This document shows, in pieces, positions 48,655 through 61,330 of a stretch of 64,000 nt of DNA. Both the position numbers and the translations under genes were made by a program. The stretch's first letter is position 1. Each line of letters begins with the position of its first letter. A model generated the notes under the pieces. The model ran no database searches and was not told where the DNA came from. It was given only the letters and a program-made list of their open reading frames with translations. The stretch comes from Nipponacmea schrenckii (taxonomy: Eukaryota; Mollusca; Gastropoda; Lottiidae). Where the stretch lies: NCBI GenBank assembly GCA_030562195.1, contig CM060202.1, forward strand, positions 30,614,317 through 30,678,316, written 5' to 3'.

Positions 48655-48660
48655 AATAAA
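48655..48660 (+). terminator. Poly(A) signal of the protocadherin gene
   Basis: First AATAAA after the stop codon, giving a 3'UTR of roughly 540 bases. A GT-rich stretch with GTGTAAATGTGAG and TTGTTTTGTC follows at about 48680-48710, as expected for a downstream element. Cleavage is likely near 48673-48680. Confidence 0.6.
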
Positions 48661-49324
48661 AACCACAGAAGCATAATCCGTGTAAATGTGAGACGTGCGC
48701 TTGTTTTGTCACAATACTTATTGTGCTATTCATGCCAAAATGTTTATTTCTGAAGCAGTAATTTGCACAAGGGCTTGGACATTCTGGCATGTATAGTAAC
48801 TCGTATAGGTATTTCACCAGCTATGAATGTCTATTGCTATTGTTTTTGTTGTTGATGTCGAATATTGTTTATTTTGTTAAATTTGATATATATTTATACC
48901 ATTTCTTGCCATGTATTTATACGAAATGAGATTAAAAATCTTTAAATGATTCAACTTGTGTTACCTTGTATTAATATGTTCCAGTATTGACATTGGGATT
49001 ACAATAGGGTTTCTAGCATGTGTTTGTGTTTCCAGGACAAGTGTGGCCATTCCCAATTCCATCTTGACCTCTGTACTTCCTGTAATTTCTACTCTATAAG
49101 ATCATTACATCATTACAAAACTGAGTGAATTTCCAAACCACGTTTTAAAAGATCATAACCTTCTATGAACGTATTTTACATTTCACAATTTTTTTGTGTG
49201 GATCTACCTGGTCATCACAAAAGGTTGGAGATTAGTTTCTGACTTTTGAGAATATATAACTTTAATTTATATCACCAATTCCCATAATAGGGAAAACAGT
49301 TACTTGAATAAGAAATAAAAGGGC

Positions 49325-49410
49325 AAAAAATTTGATTATAGACTACTGAAGCGTTTGTGAAGAAGGCATTTAGCTGAAACGTTACACGTCAGGACAATAA
49401 TTGGACAACT
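49325..49410. repeat. Dispersed hammerhead-like repeat downstream of the gene
   Basis: 'tttgattatagactactga', then TGAAGAAGGCATTTAGCTGA and 'aacgttacacgtcaggacaa'. This copy best preserves the short stem after the GAAA block (CGT..ACG, then TC). Confidence 0.6.
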
Positions 49411-49859
49411 AGGATATATACAGTACATCCGAAAGCAGACAGGAGACTGGTTTAAATCTCTGCTCTCCTTTACATAGCTCAAATGACAAATGTCCATAAC
49501 ACGCAACCTAAAAATACTAGCCTATATCAAACTGAAATTGTCTGATGCTCCCTGAGTCGTGCTTACCGCTGCACAGCTATACATCGGATTCTCAATACCC
49601 AAATACCCATCTTCACCCACTCAGTCATAGTCTCAGCAAGAAGACAAAGAACATAAGGTACAACATAAGCTGAATTATGACATTGCTTTCGTTTGACATC
49701 TTTAGATCATGTTGAATCGTGGGCGCATCCAATTTGGAATGAATGACCTTCACCCTCTCTGAGTACTTTAGGATAAGGTTGTTCATGACGCATTTGTAAA
49801 CAGATTATAGCACTGTCCAATTTAACACGTTTTATAACGCTTTTAATTGCTTCAGAGTA

Positions 49860-50040
49860 TATTGTAACGCTCTCAAAGCTAATGTGCTATAGGGTGTAGT
49901 GTAACGCTATCAAAGCGAATGCGCTATAAGGTGTAGTGTAACACTATCAAAGCGAATGCGTCATAGGGTGTGTTGAAGCGCTATTAAAGCGAATGCGCTA
50001 TAGGGTGTAGTGTAACGCTGCCAAAGCGATTGTGCTATAA
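49860..50040. repeat. 37-base minisatellite, five units
   Basis: Units of 'gtaacgctatcaaagcgaat' plus 'gcgctatagggtgtagt' start at 49864, 49901, 49938, 49975 and 50012. CpG-containing and non-coding. Confidence 0.9.
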
Positions 50041-52387
50041 CGAAAGCGAATTCCGGAAATCGGTCTGAGATCGCTTTCAGTGAGAACGCAGCCTGATTAT
50101 GCTATTAGAAGTGAATAGTGTTTATGTCTGTATTTGTACTGTATGAACCGATATATTGTTTGATGATATTGACTCGAGAACCAGGGATGATGTTGATATA
50201 GACATATAAAAGAATTATATATTTTACAGAACAATTGATCTAAAAACAAATCTCCATTAACTTGGTGTGATATTTAAGTTTATTTTACCCGATATAGTCT
50301 TTATTTAAGCTAATTATGCAAATCACAAAACTCTTTACATTTCTATTCCATTCCTAAAATGCATCAGTGAAAATATTGAAATTGCCTACGTAGTGTTTTA
50401 CAACTTGCAGTCTTTATCGATTCAGAGCATTAAGTAGTCATAAATGATGAAATTAAAAGTGGTGGGGTTGTTTTACAAACTTACAAACTTCTGAAAATGA
50501 ATTAGATAGATTGTAACATTATTTTCTACCTCAGGTTTAGGTCTAATATTGGCGGTCTGTGTATAATAAGTGAAAATTATTTACAACAGTAAGTTTAAAC
50601 CATTGTGATGACTTGGTGGTTTGTAAAACAATCCCACTATGTTATAAGTTATTATGAAATCGATGCATGACGCCGGGTCGTGTTTTTGTTTTGAACATAA
50701 CATGTTATGCAATGTTGTGTTTCCAAGACGAGTTCATCTCGACACAGTCAGGGTGCAGATTCGTCGGGGACATGTAAATATAATCGAAGAGATTTTGTTT
50801 TCAGTCTTTTCATATCCAACAATAACTCTATAGTAGGAAGATAGGAACGGAAGTAGGAGAAAGTCTTCATATTCAAATAAAAAAAGAAATAGATAGATAT
50901 ATAAATTACTTTCAGACATTGAAGAAGGTTCTTGCCTTAACATTTAGATCTTTAATCAAAGCACATCAAGTCAAAATTTACAAACTTACAGAGCCAATGA
51001 CACCAAGTGACATAAGATCTTTTGATTCTTGCTTCGTGACCTGGACAAGTGCATTATTTAAAAACCGTTCTCTTTCCACTCCAATAAATATAAACATCTT
51101 AAATCATTCAGTATTTCTTCACAAAAATCGTTATTCATATATGCTGAATAAATCGATTGTGTAAGAAGCTGTACGCCTGAGACTGTAATGCAACATCTAG
51201 GGAACTATTTTACATTTATAAAGGGGCGGGTTCGCCATTTTAAGGGGTTGACTTTGGTCTTGATTTGGGTTTTATATTTTAAATCATGTGGTCTGAAGAA
51301 AAACTAAAGATGCTCGAAAATAGCGTAGATCGTTCATTATAAAACTAGGAACTCAACTTTCTATTTCTATGTACAGTCCAAGTCTTTTCTATAAGTCTCG
51401 AGAAAAGACGAATCGTCATTTCACGTTCAAACGTGGATAATTCTAGACACACATGGATTTGAAGGTTAAGATATCGATGGTTAACTGTGAACACTATTAC
51501 TGATTAGATTAGCTAAAATAGAGACTAAGGTATGAAGGATGAACCTTCCCTTCAATAGATCTGTTCTGTTCAGAACTGAAATTAAAAGGAGCTTTACGTC
51601 TAACTTGTCTGGACCTCAGAAAAGACAAAAGGATAACGTGTACAATAAAAATAGGCTATTACCACCGCGGCATCTATTCCATTGGGGATATAGAGAAACG
51701 ATTCAGCTGATTTTTTAATCATTTCGATGACCAACATTGGTAAATAAAGTTCTATAGTGATGTAAAAACCCAACAATATATAACAACACAACATCACTTT
51801 ACTTTCTACTGATAAAACTCGTTTTTATTGAAAAATTACATCCTATAGAAATCTTCCAGTTGGTAGAGAATGAATAGAAACATAATCAATATCAGGGAAA
51901 TAAAAAAACATCTAAAACAATAGCAGGATTGAAACTGAAATAGATTTTCAATCGGTCTTTAAATCAACTTGTCAATATTGATGATTAGACAAGTTTTTTT
52001 TTTAAGATTATTAAAGTATTGTGTTATTTATCGTTACTGTGGTGATTTCTACTTTCAGTTTGTGAAAATGGAAGGCATCGTGCATGAACTTGCATTAACG
52101 TTTGTACGTAGAAAAGATGGTATATACATAGACTAGACAGCTGATTCGGAAGTGAAATCTTACGCCTTTTTGAGGAATATTTGGGCCTAGATTGACAATC
52201 AATTGTTTAACACCAAACGTTTGGTGACTGCTTACAAAAGTAATAAAAATCTGAGTAATATTCTTGTACATGGAAGACTAGATCCCCTTTCATTATCTCC
52301 CTGCAGTAATCAGTTTGTATTTTTTTATCCAGAAGTAGGTAGTTTCTTATTAAATTGATGTATACTGAAATTCATAGCATAGTCTCT
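50041..52387. other. Non-coding stretch, nothing recognised
   Basis: Between two minisatellites. An eroded SINE-tail trace lies at about 51577-51615 in reverse. Frames are short. Confidence 0.5.
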
Positions 52388-53135
52388 ACTTGTGATCTAG
52401 GCCAGAGCTTCTATAGAAGAGTATCTCTTATAACACCTAATACTTGTGATCTAGGCCAGAGCTTCTATAGAAGAGTATCTCTTATAACATCTAATACTTG
52501 TGATCTAGGCCAGAGCTTCTATAGAAGAGTATCTCTTATAACATTAATACTTGTGATCTAGGCCAGAGCTTCTATAGAAGAGTATCTCTTATAACACCTA
52601 ATACTTGTGATCTAGGCCAGAGCTTCTATAGAAGAGTATCTCTTATAACACCTAATACTTGTGATCTAGGCCAGAGCTTCTATAGAAGAGTATCTCTTAT
52701 AACACCTAATACTTGTGATCTAGGCCAGAGCTTCTATAGAGAGTATCTCTTATAACACCTAATACTTGTACCTAGGCCAGAGCTTCTATTGGAGAATATC
52801 TCTTATAACATCTAATACTTGTGATCTAGGCCAGAGCTTCTATAGGAGAGTATCTCTTATAACACCTAATACTTGTGATCTAGGCCAGAGCTTCTATAGA
52901 AGAGTATCTCTTATAACACTAATACTTGTAACCTAGGCCAGTGCTTCTATAGGAGAGTATCTCTTATAACATCTAATACTTGTGACCTAGGCCAGTGTTT
53001 CTATAGGAGAGTATCTCTTATAACATCTAATACTTGTAACCTAGGCCAGTGCTTCTATAGGAGAATATCTCTTATAACATCTAATACTTGTAACCTAGGC
53101 CAGTGTTTCTATAGGAGAGTATCTCTTATAACATC
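52388..53135. repeat. 54-base minisatellite, about 14 units
   Basis: Units begin 'acttgtgatctaggccagag' and end 'tctcttataacacctaat'. The first eight or so are almost identical; the last five share variants (acctaggcca, ataggagagt), showing higher-order spread. The 18-codon periodic frame at the start is a by-product, not a gene. Confidence 0.95.
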
Positions 53136-54470
53136 CTAAACGACACAAGGGAATTAAATACAGCAAGTTTTCAGCCCGGCATGGCGTCCTTGAATTTTAA
53201 AAAAAAAACTGACAGACTAATGACCCTAACATGACAACAGAGTGACATAACAGGACAAGTTGACAAGCCATGGACAACAAGAGAACCAAAACAACCTCCA
53301 TTTTACTTGGTTTACATTGTTATTGTTGCATGGGAGGTCGTCAAATCTCGTCAGACATCTTAAATATCACGTCTGTGTCGAGATAAAACGATATTTTATG
53401 CAGTAATTATGGCAATTAAATGGTGAGATTTCGTGTCAAAATGAACAGTGTCGTTCGTTATGAAAATATTTCCTTTATCCATAAATAGTTATTATTGAAA
53501 GATTAAAGGTCCCCGAATAGACCAGATTTATCGAACCGAATGAAAGAATACGAAAACAATACGCATAGCTCCGTGTTAATTTTCCTATATTGAATATCGA
53601 AATGGTTAAACGTATATTAAATGTTTAGAAAACTTTCTAATTTTGTCATTAAAAGAGCTAGAAAAGAACCGACGTTCATGTTATCGATAACGGTAAACAA
53701 AGGCCATAAAGTCTCCACTGCACCGTGAAATGGAGGGCATTCATTGAAACAGATTCGAATAGATAGAAATAGGTGTAAAACGCTCGAACCATTACAAATA
53801 CCTACAAAGCAGGATTAGACAGAAACAATCGGGTAAAGACTAATTTATTGTTGACTGTGCACTTATAGAAAATTCATTCCACTTTGTTCTGTATGGAAGA
53901 CGATACGGGCCTGTATTGACGAGGATCAATAGACCACTTGGTGGCCCTTTGAAGTCCTTCACTTTATTAACTTTTTGTCAATTGGGCCATTCATATACTA
54001 GCGGCAATCAAATAATTATTTTAGACTTGCTGACACGCACGTGTGCACGTTTTTACATACCAGAAGTTACTACCGTAGATATCGATTTTGACATATTTTT
54101 GATTACTTCATGCGATTTGTGACAAATGTATGAAATATTATGAGGTACAGATGTTCTACAGTTGATGATAGAAGACGTTCTTTCCAGTGGTTTGATTATT
54201 ACAAACTAGGTATTGTTAAAACAATCGTTAAATGACTATTTAGTGAAATGTGCACGTTATAGAAAACTAATATCACAATTTGTTCTTATGGAAGTACAAT
54301 GTATTAACTTATATTTGAGCGACGTTTCAACTTATACGTTCTTCATGGTGCTTTATCAAGCAATATATTGATTTAAGACAGAGAACGCTCGTTGCACGTG
54401 TCTTACATAAAGTTAGTAGATTGTTTGACATAAGTTAATTTGTTCTTCATGGATTTGTGTACAAATGTTG
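53136..54470. other. Gap between the two large minisatellites
   Basis: AT-rich. It contains a diverged unit of the 62-base array at about 54160-54220. No gene seen. Confidence 0.55.
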
Positions 54471-55310
54471 TTGGTAGATGACAAGTTAACGTTCGTTTCC
54501 AGTGGATGCTGATATCACAAACTAGGTAGTTGTTGGTAGATGACAAGTTAACGTTCGTTTCCAGTGGATGCTGATATCACAAACAAGGTAGTTGTTGGTA
54601 GATGACAAGTTAACGTTCGCTTCCAGTGGATGTTGATATCACAAACTAGGTAGTTGTTGGTAGATGACAAGTTAACGTTCGCTTCCAGGGGATGCTGATA
54701 TCACAAACTAGGTAGTTGTTGGTAGATGACAAGTTAACGTTCGTTTCCAGTGGATGCTGATATCACAAACTAGGTAGTTGTTGGTAGATGACAAGTTAAC
54801 GTTCGCTTCCAGTGGATGCTGATATCACAAACTAGGTAGTTGTTGGTAGATGACAAGTTAAAGTTCGCTTCCAGTGGATGCTTACATCACAAACTAGGTA
54901 GTTGTTGGTAGATGACAAGTTAACGTTTCGCTTCCAGTGGATGCTAATATCACAAACTAGGTAGTTGTTGGTAGATGACAAGTTAACGTTCGCTTCCAGT
55001 GGATGCTGATATCACAAACTAGGTAGTTGTTGGTAGATGACAAGTTAAGTTCGCTTCCAGTGGATGCTGATATCACAAACTAGGTAGTTGTTGGTAGATG
55101 ACAAGTAAACGTTCGCTTCCAGTGGATGCTTACATCACAAACTAGGTAGTTGTTGGTAGAAGACAAATTAATGATCACTTCTAGTGGATGCTTACATCAC
55201 AAACTAGGTAGTTGTTGGTAGATGACAAGTTAACGTTCGCTTCCAGTAGATACTGATATCACAGACTAGGGTGTTGGTGGTAGATTGAAAGTTAACGACC
55301 ACTTTCAGGA
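54471..55310. repeat. 62-base minisatellite, about 14 units
   Basis: Units of 'gttgttggtagatgacaagt', 'taacgttcgcttccagtgga' and 'tgctgatatcacaaactagg' repeat every 62 bases. Diverged single units lie outside at about 54160-54220 and 55330-55445, so the array expanded from a longer-standing sequence. Confidence 0.95.
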
Positions 55311-55445
55311 GAAGCTGATATCGGTTAAGGTAGATGATGGTTACATCTGGATCAATGGGATATCGATACTTTAGTATTGCTGGTGGTGGGCAACTTTTCG
55401 TTCACTTCAAGTGGATGCTGTATTGGAAACTAGGTAGTTGTTGTA

Positions 55446-57175
55446 GTTCTGTAGTAACAGTCAGGATCAAGGCTTGGTAGTTAAAAAGGGACTTGAATAG
55501 AAATTAACTTTAGATTAGTGGGAATTTGTGAAATACGGGTGTGTTTGAATCAGTTTGTTTACCTCAACTGCATGACTATGCATATCTTTATGCATATTCT
55601 CACGCTATTAGCTCCGTGCACCCATAACGAGTTCTCACGCTCGTACAAATTACTATATTGCAACAAAAATGAAACTTATAATAAAAACATCAACTATTCA
55701 TGAAGATTTGACGCCGATAATTAGTCTCGTCATCTTGTCCATTCAATCGTATCGTCATTGTCAACTACTGTTGTAAGGTCGGAGTACTTAACCAAATCAA
55801 CAAACTAGTAAAACGCAAAAATACAGTTGGTGCGAGCTATAGATTTTATGTAGAGTGTAATCTACATTTCGTTACGATATAGTCGTACTCTTGTATGTTA
55901 CTTGGTACTTGTAATAACTTCAGACCCAGTTAGGGTGTGGTTTATTATTTGTTTCTAAGGTATCATATCAAGACGCTCAGTCACTTTGATCCAGGAAACG
56001 GTATAATATACTGCTACTACATGTGTGATAGCTGAGTCACCCAAATTTGAATATAAATTTTTTTATTCCTACTATAAAATTAATACATAAAAGACACATC
56101 AAAGTCGTCAATACGCAATATTCAAATAGCTGTTTGTATTTTAAGGTTTGTGCATGTTCTGTACTACCCTATTCAAACCGTCAATAATAGTGAATAATAA
56201 CTAGCCTATTATATACTGAAAGGTTACTTGCATACACCTTTTTTTTTTTAAAATTAAAAAAGAAATTTTTCAAAAAAAAGAAAAGGGCTTGGGGGATCAG
56301 ATAAAGCTGAAAAATCTACTCGATAGCTCAGATTAAATTTTGGTTTTAAACATTTGAAATGGAAACTCTCAATAATAGCTGATAAAATAATTAGTAACCC
56401 CCCAATAGTATGGTTTTCAATTTTGGGTTTTGAAAAGATGTCGATGAAGATTTTGCATAGAACAAGTCAACTCTAGCTTTCCAATCAACCTGAAGATTAT
56501 TTAGATCAAGAAAACAATATACAATACTGTTTGATTCATTACACATTATCGATAAATTTTTGAATTGTGGATTGTCATAACTTTTGGATTTTAAAAAAAA
56601 GATATCTTAACCATACCGTTTAAATAAAGCCATGAAATAAACGTGAGAAACTTCAACAAAATGACGACTGAACAGAAACCATATTGAAATAATTTAACAC
56701 CAATATAATTATTAACCGTTTTTCCAATTTTCTTGTCATTTTCCTGAATTAATTCTTCATTAGGACGCCTGTCCCTGAGGCACTGCTCCACCCCTCATTA
56801 CAGGTTACATAAACAGCACCACCCCTTTATATTGGCAGTGAATGAGGGTAATAGAATAGGGCGTGGTCGATCTCTGACCCTGGTGAAATTTCTGACCGTT
56901 TTGTTCTCAATCAAAAGTCATTTTAAACCCCCGGGTCGCCTTCGTTAGTCAATGAAATTGTATTAAACATTAACTATAGTTCTAAAGATGTCAACAATCT
57001 AGAGAAGTTTGACTATAATTAAAACAAGACAATTAATTGACTACGGAATTTAACTTCATAGTTTTATATCTGACTTTGAATTCTATTGATGATAATTTAA
57101 ATCCATGTGTAGAAGTTTTTTAGCATCGTCTCATTGCAATCTTAGTGTCTCATCAGAATGATAGAATAAAAAGTT
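55446..57175. other. Non-coding stretch, nothing recognised
   Basis: AT-rich with homopolymer runs (about 56240-56280). Frames are short. Confidence 0.5.
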
Positions 57176-57187
57176 GCAGATTATAAA

Positions 57188-57303
57188 TAAAATGAAAATG
57201 AAATGAATGGAGTTTTACGTCCTACTTTCCGCACCTTATGGCCTAATGAAGACGATTTCCAACTATCGAGGGATCTTTAACGTACACAGCCTGTAGCACA
57301 CGG
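57188..57303 (-). mobile_element. Truncated SINE with internal deletion and target duplication
   Basis: Reverse orientation. The tail joins through 'gcaccttatggcctaatgaa' directly to 'ttccaactatcgagggatct' and ends in the 'cctgtagcacacggg' block. It is flanked by a perfect 12-base direct repeat GCAGATTATAAA at 57176-57187 and 57304-57315. Head absent. Confidence 0.8.
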
Positions 57304-57646
57304 GCAGATTATAAAGCAGGAAGTTGTGAAGAACATTGTAAGCCAATCTAGAGCTTGCTTAGGACATCACACCGCTTAAATATGAAAGTTCCCTAACAAT
57401 AATTTGAAATACAGTATTGTCTCCCCATCCAATTTTCATTTAGTTTGAATGCCAGTGCATGATTTTGTGGAAGGGCTGGGAAAAAAGGTATCCCTTATGA
57501 ATATTAGGCCTATGACCGTCCTCTAAGTAAGTTAACAATATACAATACAACTATCCATAAAGAAATTTATTCCCTACGTAAATGAATGATTTCAAAGTAA
57601 CCATTCGGTATCTTATCAATAGTAATATAATGTAACAGAGGGACCT

Positions 57647-57702
57647 AACCATTCGATTACCAACCATTCGATTACCAACCATTCGATTACCAACCATTCG
57701 AG
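57647..57702. repeat. 15-base tandem repeat
   Basis: Nearly four units of 'accattcgattacca'. Confidence 0.9.
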
Positions 57703-60700
57703 AACAATTAAACAGTTGACACTGGATCAAACCATTTATTAGAAGAAAAAAATGTTTAGTTATCTTCCAAAATTATCAAAAGTTTCTAAAAAGTCAGAAT
57801 TGAACAATAAGGGTCGACCGTGGATTAATTTGTTTTTGTCATCCCTGGCATTTTAATGATAAACTTTGATAAAATTACAAAACGGTTGTCTTGTATGGAC
57901 AGAAGGGTGACGTTTAAAAAATTGGTTTCCACATCTTTCGTTTCAATTAATGTCTTTTGACACTTTTCTCTGAAAAGGAATTAATATTCTGCTAAACACT
58001 TCAAGAAAGTAAAGGGTAGAATAACTACTAAGATAATTGTATTTTGAAATGTTAGAAATGTTAATAAAGCCTTTTACTTCTATAGTCACTTCCACTGAAA
58101 CTGTTTGATTTACTTGCAGACAAACCATGTGTGGGCTTTGTTTCTGGAAAGTGATCAAACGGTGCTCTAGGAGCTGACCAAATGAATATTCAAACTTGAA
58201 AATCCCTGTGGAAATCTTAAACTTTTGTTTTAAAAATTAAATTGACTAGCCTGTCTTTTTTTTAATGACACGCTTACATTCAGACTTTTAAATATACATA
58301 ATACACTAAGGAGAAGAAATCTTGGCCACGTCACACACAATAAACTGCAGAACTGAGTATTTAGAATATCCAAATCCGAGACAAAGAAATTCGGAATTGT
58401 TTATAGAAGTTGGCTTAAGAAATGAAGCATGTAAATTTATGACGATCATAAAGACTTTAAACTATGTAAATGCCAGTAGGTTTGAAGTGAGACCAATAAG
58501 GTACACGATGTGATAGGTCTATTACTGACATTGTTTTATTGAGGAAATACACTAACACAACTGACGATATAAATTTCTTTATCAAATTCACTTCTTAAAG
58601 GTATTCAGATGCTGGAATCATCTGAGAATATCATCTTTAAAGGGATTGTTTCTTCTAATTTAACTTTAAAAATTGGTCTCTAATACATTCGTACAAGCAA
58701 GACGGTTCCGCCAATCAATACCCCCGTCCCAGGAATGGCGGAATCGGGTACAAAGTTGTATAACAGTGGACAATCCCAAACAGAATTTTATTTCCATATA
58801 TATTTCACAAGAATTAAAACAGTAGAACAGATAACTCCACGGATACTTAGAAAGCTATTAGGTGGATAGGGTTCAACTCTCCTCGAATGAATAACAGTTT
58901 TGAAGATCGGGTAAGTTAATTTATCCCTATGACCTTAACGAAATCTAACGTCATTAATGCATGATTGGTAACATCAAAATGATGCAATGAAAATATTTTT
59001 AAATATCCACCTTAATGACTCAAAGAGTTGCAAATATACGAATGATTCTGGAAGCGGTTGGGCATAGGTCTGCTGGTACAAAAAAATGTATCCTTGAATT
59101 GCTTGTCCATGGGTTGGGTCTGGTAGAAATATTAAATTATGAAGATTTCTTTTTGAAAATATACATCAATGTTTCTATTTTCTTCCTTTAAATAAAAAGA
59201 TTCCATCAGTCGACAAGAACATCTTCAACTGTCCGTATCAACAACTGTTTTATAGCACGTGAAGAGAAACAACAATATTCAGAAGTTAAAGAACATGTTT
59301 TAAAACGGCCAATTGAGTACAGACACAGTGTAAATCAAAATGAGAAAAACCTTCATATAATCATCAAAACGTCAGCTAACTTGTATTTCATATAGCGATT
59401 ACCATGCACTGGAATAAAATGTCTTAAAATCTGTGCAGTTACAGTGAGTGCACAAAACGCAAGCTTAAAAAAATATAAAATATGGAAATTGAGACAAAAA
59501 AAAAGTCTTTTGAAGCAAAAAGACGATGTACGGCATCATCTGAGGAGTGTTTGATAACCGACACAGTAGAAATATAAGACGAGAATAGACGAGGCTCGGA
59601 AACGATGCGGTCACGACTAACTAACTAACTAAACTAACATTTGCCCTCTTTTTTCTTTTGTTAAATCACAAAATTCAACTTATATAACTTTTTCCAGAAA
59701 ACTCGTTGACACATTAAAGAATGGCCAATACTTGGTTTCTGTATAAAATTCAATATAGCATGACCATAAAAATTTTGAATTAATCAAAATGAAAGTAATA
59801 AACCACTACATTTTATCATACAATCATTATCATAAAATGTTTTAGTGGACTGAGTCATTTAAGGACTCCATCCTTCCCCTATTTCCACCATACAGAGAAT
59901 TTATACAGGCGCCTTTGATAAAATACCGACTGTTTCAAATCATAGCCTCAGTTTCTGAATTCAGAAATAAAACTCTTGGAATATGTAGGAATCTTTCTAA
60001 ACGATCAATTGAGATCTGAATCAGCTAACTAACTACTATCAGGTGTTCAGGAGAAATGGCAAGTCTTATCAGGAACCTTCGGAATGAATTAAGAAGTTCG
60101 TTTATCACGGTAGATTAATAGTAGATACCGTCAAGCTATATTAAACTTATTCTTTAGTCTTTATAAAACAATGTTGCGTTTCTCTGGTGCATTCTGGTGC
60201 AGAGAAGATTAATCGATACAATAAAATTTTCAGACAAATTTTTCTCCGTGCACACTGTACTATTAAGTTTAAGGCAACGTTTTAATTCACCTATTCCTGT
60301 TTGTAAATTGAAACGTTGCTTAAATTAAAGAGAAGTAGTATATCCATAATAGTGTTCTTATTAATGTAATGCTCTATCGACTTGTAACTGTCATTTACAG
60401 ATTATAAAGTTTAAACAGATTTCAGTTTATAAACAAATATTTAACATAGATCCAAACATCTATCATTTTTTTCAACTGTACCAAAACACAAATATTTTTT
60501 TTAAGCAAACTAGATCTCAGAACTACTAAATATATCATTAACACCATCAAACACTTAAAAAGAAGATCAAAACCCATCCTAACATTACCGACAAGGTATA
60601 ATAACGATCTCATTAACAGTCCAGGCCATTGTCCGTCAGAATTCAAAGTTTACATTTCAAAAGCTGTATCATTGTCCGAGCCTATTTCAAGTTAATGTTT

Positions 60701-61063
60701 TAAAACCAGACGATTGTTCGTGGATTAAAAAGTCGTTAAACGGTCCATGATTTTAAATGATTACAAAGATTCTGGAACAGATAAAAACAAAGACTTGAGA
60801 TCAAAACATATCTTCAAAGTCCAGTCCTGGGTTTAATCTGATCCCAGGTAGATTTGAATCTTGTGTCAGCTTGTTTAGGATAGGGGCTGAAGAGGGGACA
60901 TAAAATTCTTCCTAAAGACAAGCCAGTCTCTAGAGTTTCGTGTGTTAAGAAATTGAATATTTGAAATAAATATAAGGTCTGAGGAATGGACCTCAAGTTT
61001 TATGTTTTCATAGTTCCGGGTTCAGTTTTTGTCGTTAATGTTTAAGCCGCTTGTTAACGATAG
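57703..61063. other. Mostly empty stretch
   Basis: Only the decayed repeat at 60275-60365. A plus-strand open stretch of about 80 codons around 60450-60695 lacks an ATG and any recognised motif. Confidence 0.5.
60275..60365 (+). repeat. Single decayed copy of the GAAACGT dispersed repeat
   Basis: 'attcctgtttgtaaattgaa', 'acgttgctta' and 'gaagtagtatatccataata' with 'gtgttctta' match the last unit at 43.2-43.3 kb. Confidence 0.5.
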
Positions 61064-61330
61064 GGGCATCTTCACAATGTCAAGCTATTACAAACTTCAT
61101 TTTATACATCTTTACAATGTCAAGCTATTACAAACTTTCAACTTATACATCTTTACAATGTCAAGCTATTACAAACTTCATCTTATACATCTTTACAATG
61201 TCAAGCTATAACAAACTTCATCTTATACATCTTCACAATGTCAAGCTATTACAAACTTCATCTTCACAATGTCAAGCTCTTACAAACTTCATCTTATACA
61301 TCTTCACAATGTCAAGCTATTACAAACATC
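61064..61330. repeat. About 40-base minisatellite
   Basis: Seven units of 'catcttcacaatgtcaagct' plus 'attacaaacttcatcttata'. The same unit occurs once at about 44418-44456 inside the protocadherin intron. Confidence 0.9.

Noticed and set aside
49325..49410. Active hammerhead ribozyme
   Set aside because: Core resemblance only: the first core C is G in this copy, stem II is short with a misplaced base and stem I pairing is weak; reported as a finding, not as an RNA gene.
52355..52561. Periodic 18-residue repeat protein
   Set aside because: Product of a 54-base minisatellite; later units break the frame.
54471..55310. CRISPR-like array
   Set aside because: Units abut directly with no unique spacers, and the genome is eukaryotic; it is a minisatellite.
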